The notes under the pieces were generated by a model that had not been told where the DNA came from, did no database searches, and saw nothing but the letters and a program-made list of their open reading frames with translations. This document shows, piece by piece, positions 1 through 5,592 of a stretch of DNA of 9,191 bases; the stretch's first letter is position 1; the number at the start of each line of letters is the position of its first letter. The DNA is from an uncultured Blautia sp. (lineage in GTDB: Bacteria; Bacillota; Clostridia; Lachnospirales; Lachnospiraceae). The stretch is taken from contig URHH01000096.1 of the NCBI GenBank assembly GCA_900547615.1, positions 1 to 9,191 on the forward strand. Direction: 5' to 3'. Made by a program: the position numbers and the translations under genes.

Positions 1-321
1 TACCTGCCACGCTTTCCGGGACAGCCAAGCGTTTTTGCCTCCCCTGCCTCAAAATTTGCAGTCAATGGTCTTACCGTATCTCTTGCCCGCGAACTTGGTC
101 CGAAGGGAATCCGCGTCAATGCAGTTGCCCCCGGAATTACAAGAACCGATATGATGAAAGCCGTTCCAAAAGAGGTTATCGAGCCTCTTATAAATCAGAT
201 TCCTCTTCGCCGCCTCGGTGAACCGGAAGACATTGCAAACGCTTTTGTTTTTCTTGCTTCTGACGAAGCTTCCTATATTACAGGTGTTGTATTAAGCGTA
301 GACGGCATGGCGCGGTCATAA
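1..321 (+). CDS. SDR-family oxidoreductase, C-terminal part (5' end outside window)
   Basis: The C-terminal 106 residues of a classical short-chain dehydrogenase/reductase, an NAD(P)H-dependent cytosolic oxidoreductase of the FabG/hydroxysteroid-dehydrogenase type. The open frame runs from base 1 to TAA at 319-321. Visible family marks are the active-site helix ASKFAVNGLTVSLARELG, the RVNAVAPG strand-turn (about residues 38-45) followed by the TRTDM substrate loop, the IPLRRLGEPEDIA segment, and the closing FLASDEASYITGVVLSVDG. The Rossmann fold and catalytic Ser lie outside the window. Oddity: the YxxxK motif reads SPASK, so the position of the catalytic Tyr (codon at 40-42, TCC) is Ser; a TAC codon would restore it. 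The preceding residues (YLPRFPGQPSVFA) also fit the family less well than those after them. The substrate cannot be told. It lies 37 nt ahead of the rhodanese gene and is probably cotranscribed with it. Confidence 0.9.
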   Translation, partial: YLPRFPGQPSVFASPASKFAVNGLTVSLARELGPKGIRVNAVAPGITRTDMMKAVPKEVIEPLINQIPLRRLGEPEDIANAFVFLASDEASYITGVVLSVDGMARS

Positions 322-343
322 TTTTCACTTCAAATTTACTTAA

Positions 344-350
344 AAAGGAG
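344..350 (+). promoter_or_regulatory. Ribosome binding site of the rhodanese gene
   Basis: AAAGGAG lies 8 nt before the ATG at 359. It is a near-consensus Shine-Dalgarno sequence and supports this start. No promoter-like sequence is evident in the 37-nt gap after the SDR gene, which favours readthrough. Confidence 0.7.
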
Positions 351-358
351 AGTTTAAC

Positions 359-679
359 ATGGGATTTTTCGATTTTTTCAAAATACCGGATATTAATCAG
401 GAAATACAGAATTATAAGGAAACAGCAGGCGCGATTCTCTTAGATGTCCGCACACCTCAGGAATACAGAGAAGGACATATTCCGGGAAGTAAAAATATTC
501 CTCTGCAGTCTATTCAGAATATTTCTTCTGTAACTTCCCAAAAAGACGCTCCGCTTTTCGTATACTGCCACTCCGGAAGCAGAAGCCGTCAGGCAGTTGA
601 TTTTCTGACCCACATGGGATATACAAATGTAAAAAATTCCGGAGGCATTGCCTCCTATACAGGAAAGGTGGAAGTCTGA
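359..679 (+). CDS. Single-domain rhodanese-like sulfurtransferase
   Basis: A 106-residue, single-domain rhodanese with no signal peptide or membrane segment, so cytosolic. Rhodaneses carry sulfane sulfur as a persulfide on an active-site Cys and pass it to acceptors. Visible marks are LLDVRTPQEYREGHIPGSKNIPL (about residues 27-49), which is the classic entry motif, and the active-site loop CHSGSRS with Cys70, a six-residue loop of the CxxGxR type typical of sulfur rather than phosphate chemistry. The C-terminal GGI-x2-Y-x-G has Tyr where many members have Trp. The length is normal for a stand-alone domain. The start is set by AAAGGAG 8 nt upstream. The stop is 1 nt from the next start, so it is cotranscribed and probably translationally coupled with the CoA-disulfide reductase, which carries its own rhodanese domain. 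A shared role in persulfide handling is inferred. Confidence 0.93.
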   Translation: MGFFDFFKIPDINQEIQNYKETAGAILLDVRTPQEYREGHIPGSKNIPLQSIQNISSVTSQKDAPLFVYCHSGSRSRQAVDFLTHMGYTNVKNSGGIASYTGKVEV

Positions 680-680
680 T

Positions 681-2372
681 ATGAAAGTTGTTATTGTAGG
701 CGGCGTTGCAGGAGGAGCAACTGCCGCAGCCAGAATCCGAAGATTAGACGAGCAGGCTGAGATTATCGTATTTGAACGATCCGGATATATTTCCTACGCA
801 AACTGCGGTCTTCCCTACTACATAGGCGATACCATCACCGACCCGGAAGCCCTTACCCTTCAGACACCCGAAAGCTTTTTCTCCCGGTTCCGGATTACCA
901 TGAAGGTTCGCCACGAAGTCACTGCCATTCATACAGAACGCAGTACCGTGTCTGTAAAAAATCTGGAAACAGGCGCAGAATTTGAGGAAAGCTACGACAA
1001 ACTTTTGCTCTCCCCGGGGGCAAGACCTTCTCTTCCCCCTGTTCCGGGCACTGACATTGACCGTCTCTTTACCCTTCGCACAGTGGAAGACACGTTCCGC
1101 ATTAAGGACTATGTTAATAAAAAGAACCCCCGTTCCGTCATACTGGCAGGAGGAGGCTTTATCAGCCTTGAGCTTGCAGAAAATCTCCGCCATCTCGGTA
1201 TGGAGGTTACGATTATCCAGCGCCCAAAACAGCTTATGAATCCCTTTGATTCTGATATGGCGTCTTTTATCCACAATGAAATGCGCAGTCACGGAATAAA
1301 TCTCCTTCTGGGGCATACAGTGGAAGGCTTCGAGGAAACAGGAAACGGCATGCGTGTACTTTTAAAAGGAGAATCCCCTCTTTATGCGGATATGGCGGTT
1401 CTCGCCATCGGTGTCTCTCCTGATACGCGCCTTGCAGAAATGGCAGGTCTGAAACTTGGCATAAAAAACAGCATTATAGTAAATGAGAGAATGGAAACTT
1501 CTGTTCCGAATATTTTCGCTGTGGGAGACGCCGTTCAGGTAAAACACTTTGTGTCAGGCGAAGATTCCCTGATTTCTCTTGCAGGTCCGGCAAATAAACA
1601 GGGACGCATCGCCGCCGACAATATCTGCGGCAAAGACAGCCGGTATTCGGGCTCACAGGGCAGCTCCATCATAAAAGTATTCGATATGACAGCTGCTGTT
1701 ACAGGTCTCAATGAAAGAAACGCAGAAAAAGCAGGGCTTTCTGTTGATAAAGTGATTCTTTCTCCCATGAGCCATGCAGGCTATTATCCCGGTGGAAAAG
1801 TAATGACAATGAAAGTAGTATTTGAAAAAGAAACTTACCGCCTTCTCGGCGCTCAGATCGTAGGATATGAAGGTGTGGATAAACGAATTGACGTCCTGGC
1901 AACTGCCATTCGTGCCGGAATGAAAGCCACGGACTTAAAGGAACTGGATCTTGCTTACGCGCCTCCCTATTCCTCTGCCAAAGACCCGGTAAATATGGCT
2001 GGATTTATGATTGAAAATATTGCTTCCGGACAGTTAAAGCAGTTCCACCTTGGAGATATAAAAACTCTTCCTCTTGATGGAAGCGTGACACTTCTTGACG
2101 CCCGTACAAAAGGAGAATTTTCACGCGGTCATGTGAATGGTTTTATCAATATTCCCGTTGATCTGCTCCGTGAAAATCTGGATAAGATTCCAAAGGACAA
2201 GCCTGTGTATGTTATGTGCCAGAGCGGTCTTCGAAGCTATATTGCCTGCTGTATTTTAAAAGGTGAAGGATACGAAGCATATAATTTTTCCGGCGGCTGC
2301 CGCTTCTATGACGCAGTAGTAAACGACCGGAAACTGATCCAAAATTCTTCTCCCTGCGGAATGGATCAGTAA
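681..2372 (+). CDS. CoA-disulfide reductase with C-terminal rhodanese domain (CoADR-RHD / NADH-dependent persulfide reductase type)
   Basis: A 563-residue FAD- and NAD(P)H-dependent flavoenzyme, probably cytosolic. The family reduces CoA disulfide, CoA persulfide or polysulfide. Order of parts: N-terminal FAD motif VGGVAGGATAAA (about 6-17); redox-active Cys42 in SYANCGLPYY, the single-cysteine centre typical of CoADR/NADH oxidase enzymes; NAD(P)H-binding AGGGFISLELAE (156-167); second FAD motif TSVPNIFAVGDA (273-284); a dimerisation region with the conserved-type tyrosines HAGYYPGG (365-372) and YAPPYSSAKDPVN (426-438); then a rhodanese domain (about 460-555) with LLDARTKGEF and the active loop CQSGLRS at Cys513. 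ATG 681 is preferred over an in-frame ATG at 648: it is preceded by AAGGTGG (665-671), it begins directly with the flavin-binding strand MKVVIVGG, and it follows the rhodanese stop by 1 nt. The fusion suggests sulfane-sulfur transfer from Cys513 to CoA or the flavin site. The exact substrate is not readable from sequence. Confidence 0.95.
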   Translation: MKVVIVGGVAGGATAAARIRRLDEQAEIIVFERSGYISYANCGLPYYIGDTITDPEALTLQTPESFFSRFRITMKVRHEVTAIHTERSTVSVKNLETGAEFEESYDKLLLSPGARPSLPPVPGTDIDRLFTLRTVEDTFRIKDYVNKKNPRSVILAGGGFISLELAENLRHLGMEVTIIQRPKQLMNPFDSDMASFIHNEMRSHGINLLLGHTVEGFEETGNGMRVLLKGESPLYADMAVLAIGVSPDTRLAEMAGLKLGIKNSIIVNERMETSVPNIFAVGDAVQVKHFVSGEDSLISLAGPANKQGRIAADNICGKDSRYSGSQGSSIIKVFDMTAAVTGLNERNAEKAGLSVDKVILSPMSHAGYYPGGKVMTMKVVFEKETYRLLGAQIVGYEGVDKRIDVLATAIRAGMKATDLKELDLAYAPPYSSAKDPVNMAGFMIENIASGQLKQFHLGDIKTLPLDGSVTLLDARTKGEFSRGHVNGFINIPVDLLRENLDKIPKDKPVYVMCQSGLRSYIACCILKGEGYEAYNFSGGCRFYDAVVNDRKLIQNSSPCGMDQ

Positions 2373-2380
2373 AAGTTGCG

Positions 2381-2428
2381 AAGGAGCCATCTCTTTCACG
2401 GTCAAAAACCGAAAAGAGACAGCTCCTT
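2381..2428. terminator. Bidirectional hairpin terminator between convergent operons
   Basis: A long, interrupted inverted repeat: AAGGAGC (2381-2387) pairs with GCTCCTT (2422-2428), TCTCTTT (2390-2396) with AAAGAGA (2413-2419), and CGGT (2399-2402) with ACCG (2408-2411), closed by a CAAAA loop. It starts 8 nt after the CoA-disulfide reductase stop and ends 10 nt before the stop of the convergent dCMP deaminase. Neither flank has a perfect T tract: the plus side is TGTATTGTTGT and the minus side is CGCAACTTTT. The position between two convergent stops makes shared termination the best reading. Confidence 0.75.
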
Positions 2429-2438
2429 TGTATTGTTG

Positions 2439-2930
2439 TCACACTTTAAAAGAAATCTCACGTCCTGTAGGCGTGTACTGATAATACCGTACACCTGCTC
2501 TGTCCAGCATTCTCTTTGATGCAATAACAGAGGGCGTGTCCGCATATTTATCGCAGGCATACACGATTGTTTTAATCCCCGCCTGGATAATTGCTTTTGC
2601 ACATTCATTACATGGAAAAAGTGAAACGTAAAGCTTTGCCCCTTCCAGGCTTCCCCCTCTGTAATTTAAAATTGCATTTAATTCGCTGTGCGTCACATAC
2701 AGATACTTTGTTTCCAGAGGCTCTCCCTCTCTTGCCCAGGGAAATTCATCATCTGAGCAGCCTTTTGGAAACCCGTTATAACCCATAGAAAGAATTTTAT
2801 TATCTTCGCTTACAATACAGGCTCCCACCTGGGAACTGGGGTCTTTGGAGCGCATTCCGGAGAGAATCGCAACTCCCATAAAATATTCGTCCCAGGAAAG
2901 ATAGTCCTGACGTTTCTGATTTTTATCCAT
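2439..2930 (-). CDS. comEB: dCMP deaminase (ComEB-like, cytidine/deoxycytidylate deaminase family)
   Basis: A 163-residue zinc-dependent deaminase, expected to convert dCMP to dUMP for thymidylate synthesis in the cytosol. The zinc site is visible: HSELNAI with His81 as ligand and Glu83 as proton shuttle, and PCNECAKAI with Cys107 and Cys110. WDEYFMGVAILSGMRSKDPSSQVGACIV at the N-terminus and GYNGFPKGCSDD (50-61) are typical of the dCMP deaminase branch. Most relatives have HAE where this has HSE, a mild change that keeps the catalytic residues. At 163 residues it is in the short part of the family range. The start is supported by GGGGGGA on the minus strand just upstream. It lies 22 nt after rpiB and is the last gene of the sua5-rpiB operon. 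The symbol follows Bacillus comEB by similarity; no competence role is implied here. Confidence 0.93.
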   Translation of the reverse strand: MDKNQKRQDYLSWDEYFMGVAILSGMRSKDPSSQVGACIVSEDNKILSMGYNGFPKGCSDDEFPWAREGEPLETKYLYVTHSELNAILNYRGGSLEGAKLYVSLFPCNECAKAIIQAGIKTIVYACDKYADTPSVIASKRMLDRAGVRYYQYTPTGREISFKV

Positions 2931-2952
2931 TTAAAATCCCCCCAACAGTATT

Positions 2953-3381
2953 TTATTCTTCTATCTGTGCAATTCTCCTGATGTGTCTCTCATCACCTGA
3001 AAACGGGGTGTTGAGGAAAGTCTCTACAATTTTTAACGCAAGTCCGGCGCCGACTACACGACCGCCCATTGCCAGAACATTGGCATCATTGTGAAGTCTC
3101 GTTGCCTCTGCTGAAAAACAGTCGGAGCAGAGCGCACAGCGGATTCCTTTTACCTTATTTGCTGTAATGGAAATGCCGATTCCCGTTCCGCAGATTAAAA
3201 TACCTTTTTCACATTCTCCAGATGCCACTGCATTTGCAACCAGTTTTCCATAAACAGGATAATCTACCGCCTCTTCGCTGTCGCAGCCGTAATCTTTATA
3301 TTCGATTCCCTGTAAGTCCAGATACTTTTTAATCTCCTGCTTTAATTCAAATCCGCCGTGGTCACTTCCTAATGCTATCAT
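2953..3381 (-). CDS. rpiB: Ribose 5-phosphate isomerase B
   Basis: A 142-residue RpiB/LacAB-family sugar-phosphate isomerase that interconverts ribulose 5-phosphate and ribose 5-phosphate in the non-oxidative pentose phosphate pathway, in the cytosol. Visible marks are the N-terminal ALGSDHGGFELK (Asp7-His8), the active-site loop ILICGTGIGISI with Cys64 as catalytic base and Thr66, and RLHNDANVLAMGGRVVG with His97, which contribute the catalytic and phosphate-binding residues of the family. The length is normal (about 140-150). The start codon overlaps the sua5 stop in an ATGA (3378-3381), and AGGAGG lies inside the sua5 3' end, so translation is coupled. The family also includes allose and galactose 6-phosphate isomerases; with no sugar-catabolic neighbours, RpiB is the simplest call. 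Confidence 0.95.
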   Translation of the reverse strand: MIALGSDHGGFELKQEIKKYLDLQGIEYKDYGCDSEEAVDYPVYGKLVANAVASGECEKGILICGTGIGISITANKVKGIRCALCSDCFSAEATRLHNDANVLAMGGRVVGAGLALKIVETFLNTPFSGDERHIRRIAQIEE

Positions 3382-4442
3382 TTTATGTCCTCCTGTATGT
3401 TTATAATTTTATGTCCTGCCGCTTTTAAAAGGCGGTTCATAATTGCCTGTCCCATTCTCGGGGTATAAAAAGCCTCCGAATAAATCACATCTGCCTCACA
3501 CTGGTCAAATTCTCTCAGCACCTCATAAAGATTATGGGCAATGGTCTCCTCTTCCTCCCGGCTTCCGATACACTTTACAATTCCGCAGGTATACTGCCCC
3601 TTTGTTTCCTCAGTGGCAATGATCCCTGCTTTTTTTCCCTGCGCTTCTGCTTCCTTTGCAAAATTATTGATGGCTTTTACTACCTGGGAAAGCTCGCCTT
3701 CCACAATAGAAAGCTCTGCCTTTGGGGCATAATGTCTGTATTTCATTCCCGGGGCCTTCGGGCGTACCTTACTGTCAGGAGCGATCAGCCCCTTATCCAT
3801 CTTTACTTCTCCCAAAGTTTCTTTCAGCATCTCCAGAGAAATATATCCGGGTCGCAGTACGACCGGTATTTCTTCTGTAAAATCTACGATCGTAGATTCC
3901 AGTCCGATTCCAACGGCTCCTCCATCCAGGATCATATCGATTCTTTCTCCAAGATCCTCTTTTACATGGGAAGCCGTAGTCGGGCTTGGTCTTCCGGAAG
4001 TATTGGCGCTGGGCGCCGCCACATATCCTCCTGCTGCCTGGATAAGCGCCTGTGCGATTTTATCGCTTGGAAATCTCACAGCAACGCTTTCCAGTCCTCC
4101 CGTTGTCTCCGCCGGAACTATATCTGCTTTCTGTAAAATCATGGTAAGCGGTCCCGGCCAGTATTTTTCTGCAAGGATCCTGGCTTTCGACGGAATTTCC
4201 CGGACGATCTTATCAAGACTTTCCATATCCGCGATATGGATAATAAGCGGATTATCGGAAGGTCTTCCTTTCGCCGCGTATATTTTCATGGAAGCCTGCG
4301 GGTCCAGAGCGTTTCCTCCAAGTCCGTAAACCGTCTCTGTAGGGAAAGCCACAAGTCCGCCGTTTTTTAAAATCTCCCCGGCTCTCTCGATTCCCTCTTT
4401 ATCGATTTTTTCCTCCGTCATGGAGATTATTTCTGCTCTCAT
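3378..4442 (-). CDS. sua5: L-threonylcarbamoyladenylate synthase, Sua5/YwlC type
   Basis: A 354-residue enzyme that makes threonylcarbamoyl-AMP from threonine, bicarbonate and ATP, the first step of t6A modification at position 37 of ANN-decoding tRNAs. Both Sua5 parts are present. The YrdC domain (about 12-205) has GGLVAFPTETVYGLG (28-42), KGRPSDNPLIIH (58-69), AAPSANTSGRPSPT (142-155) and GLESTIVD (180-187). A linker with PGMKYRHYAP (231-240) leads to the C-terminal Sua5 domain, ending near MNRLLKAA. The length fits Sua5 rather than the short TsaC/YrdC form. ATG 4442 is preferred because AGGTGG stands 5 nt before it. An in-frame GTG at 4451 would add three residues but overlaps that binding site. 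First gene of an operon with rpiB (4-nt overlap) and dCMP deaminase. Probably essential. Confidence 0.95.
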   Translation of the reverse strand: MRAEIISMTEEKIDKEGIERAGEILKNGGLVAFPTETVYGLGGNALDPQASMKIYAAKGRPSDNPLIIHIADMESLDKIVREIPSKARILAEKYWPGPLTMILQKADIVPAETTGGLESVAVRFPSDKIAQALIQAAGGYVAAPSANTSGRPSPTTASHVKEDLGERIDMILDGGAVGIGLESTIVDFTEEIPVVLRPGYISLEMLKETLGEVKMDKGLIAPDSKVRPKAPGMKYRHYAPKAELSIVEGELSQVVKAINNFAKEAEAQGKKAGIIATEETKGQYTCGIVKCIGSREEEETIAHNLYEVLREFDQCEADVIYSEAFYTPRMGQAIMNRLLKAAGHKIINIQEDIK

Positions 4443-4476
4443 TCTATCCACCTGCTTTCCGTTGTTCTTCTGCTAC

Positions 4477-4505
4477 ATTGTACACGATTTTCTTCCGTTC
4501 GTAAA
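4477..4505 (-). promoter_or_regulatory. Sigma-A-type promoter of the sua5-rpiB-comEB operon
   Basis: On the minus strand, -35 TTTACG (4500-4505) and -10 TACAAT (4477-4482) are separated by exactly 17 bp. Transcription would start near 4470, giving a 5' leader of about 28 nt before ATG 4442, with AGGTGG in it. It lies in the only gap (4443-4521) between this operon and the upstream Rpn gene. Confidence 0.65.
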
Positions 4506-4521
4506 GCACACAAAGCAGAAG

Positions 4522-5407
4522 CTACCGTCCCCAGTATTTTTCCATATATTCCCTTGCTTTTTCCTCACTCAGAGAAAACTTTTCTGTAATTCTCCTTTCA
4601 GCTTCCTCCTCTGACAAATTCATCTCCTGATACGTATCCAAAAGCACTAATATTCCCTTTAAAATCCCCTGAGATATTCCACGTGTCATTCCCACACTTA
4701 TTCCTTCTTCTTTTGACTCCTTCAACTCTTCTGCAAATAATTCTCTCAACGCATCACACATCTTCTTTTCCTCCTCCATTGTCTTCCAGTTTGCACGAAA
4801 CACCACATCTGCCACTGCCTGATAAAACAGTCCATGTTTTTCTTTTTCATAACTGGCAACATATTCCCTGATTTCTTCCCCTGCTTTTAAATCTGTTCTT
4901 AGACTTTGAAGCCAATAATTCTCTTTTTTCGACAGTTTTCTGGGCACAATAATCTGCATGGGGATCGGATCACCAACAAGTTCATAAATTCCCTGCCCAC
5001 GCTGTCTGACTTCTATTCCTCTCTGTTTCTTTATATGTTCCACCATTTTTCTTGGATAGTGATTTGTCACAAACGTAATCGTCAGTTCCTCCGGTCGTAT
5101 TTTTTTCCACCTCATTCGTATCTGCCTGATAAAAACAGGCGTATCCATATACCTTATAAAAATCATTGATGCTTAAATAATCTTCCGGCGATTTATATTC
5201 TATAATATTGTGCTCCCGGAATATTTTGCCGATATTTTTCCGTATTTTTTCTTCCGTTTTCATTTTAATAATCAAAAGATCTATCTGCATAGGCTTTTTT
5301 CCAAGAATATGCTCTTCTTCAAACCGGAGCTTTTCCATTTCTTCTCTAAATTCAATATGCATCGCCGCACTGAATGCGGTATGCCATTGCAGCTTTCCAT
5401 CTTTCAT
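4522..5407 (-). pseudogene. Rpn-family recombination-promoting nuclease (PD-(D/E)XK), split by a +1 frameshift
   Basis: The 886-nt span would encode 294 residues if one base were removed. Reading starts at ATG 5407, with AAAGGAG 6 nt upstream. The N-terminal part (about 100 residues, to VEK) has LQWHTAFSAAMHIEF, then IDLLIIK with Asp43 and IIEYKSPEDYLSINDFYKVYGYACFY with Glu70-x-Lys72, which make up the PD-(D/E)XK nuclease core of the Rpn/'putative transposase' family. The frame is lost in an A7 run (5100-5106, minus strand). With A6 it would run on as EVEK-IRPEELTITFVTNHYPRKM. Unshifted translation ends at 4982 after 141 residues with an unrelated tail. The second part carries SKKENYWLQSLRTDLK, MCDALRELFAEELKE, a Gly-rich GISVGMTRGISQGILKG stretch and an acidic/basic helical C-terminus ending YWGR. 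There is no other damage, so this is a recent lesion, a sequencing error, or a gene rescued by slippage. Rpn proteins are DNA endonucleases linked to RecA-independent recombination and, in some strains, phage defence. Confidence 0.85.
5100..5106 (-). other. A7 homopolymer at the frameshift point of the Rpn gene
   Basis: Seven A on the minus strand (T7 on the plus strand). One fewer A joins the two open frames exactly. Deletion of one base, or skipping one base, is needed; this is not the -1 geometry of the usual A AAA AAG slippery sites in insertion sequences. Confidence 0.9.
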
Positions 5408-5542
5408 ATTTCTCCTTTCAGTATAGCATACCTTACTCCTGAAGGACTATACTTTCTTTAAAATTTCCCTTTCATGTTCATTTTGTAAATTTGAGAATTT
5501 GCGGCTGATATGCCATAGAATGTTAAATTGATAAGAATTGCT

Positions 5543-5568
5543 TGGGCTTATCATAACAGATAAGCCCA
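5543..5568. repeat. Perfect 10-bp inverted repeat (operator-like or weak terminator)
   Basis: TGGGCTTATC (5543-5552) and GATAAGCCCA (5559-5568) are perfect complements around a 6-nt loop, ATAACA on the plus strand. It lies 24 nt after the stop of the RACo-like gene, so it could end that operon's transcript. However, the minus-strand sequence after it (AGCAATTCTTATC) has no proper U tract. It also covers the -10 element and most of the spacer of a promoter candidate reading towards the Rpn gene, which suits an operator. Both roles are possible. Confidence 0.7.
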
Positions 5569-5578
5569 TCGTTTTCAA
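5550..5578 (-). promoter_or_regulatory. Candidate extended -10 promoter for the Rpn gene
   Basis: Minus strand: -35 TTGAAA (5573-5578), 17-bp spacer, -10 TATGAT (5550-5555), with TG one base ahead of the -10 (extended -10). Transcription would start near 5543, giving a leader of about 135 nt before ATG 5407. The match is good, but the long leader and the overlap with the inverted repeat leave the call open. Confidence 0.5.
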
Positions 5579-5592
5579 GAATAATATTTCTT

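Larger units (their letters stand above)
5408..5592. other. 185-nt intergenic region between the RACo-like gene and the Rpn gene
   Basis: The region is AT-rich and non-coding. It holds the inverted repeat at 5543-5568, a minus-strand promoter candidate (5550-5578) and the Rpn ribosome binding site AAAGGAG (5412-5418). The stretch 5419-5528 shows no riboswitch fold or small gene that I can recognise. Confidence 0.6.

Noticed and set aside
744..1316. Antisense 190-codon open frame inside the CoA-disulfide reductase gene
   Set aside because: It is fully overlapped by a certain gene with recognised motifs, and its translation has no family features.
2399..2411. Inner CGGT/ACCG hairpin as a separate regulatory site
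   Set aside because: It is simply the top of the larger terminator stem.
3534..4136. Plus-strand 200-codon open frame opposite sua5
   Set aside because: Shadow of sua5: Ser/Leu/Cys-rich translation without motifs, and full overlap with a highly conserved gene.
5152..5166. ATG codons near 5166 as the start of an independent 214-residue protein
   Set aside because: The first 20 or so residues from there are an out-of-frame reading of the Rpn N-terminal part. Homology-like sequence begins only after the A7 run (IRPEELT), so this is the second half of a split gene.
5420..5451. TATACT (5420-5425) or TATAGT (5446-5451) as -10 elements for the Rpn gene on the minus strand
   Set aside because: Neither has a fitting -35 at 16-18 bp, and the first would start transcription inside the ribosome binding site.
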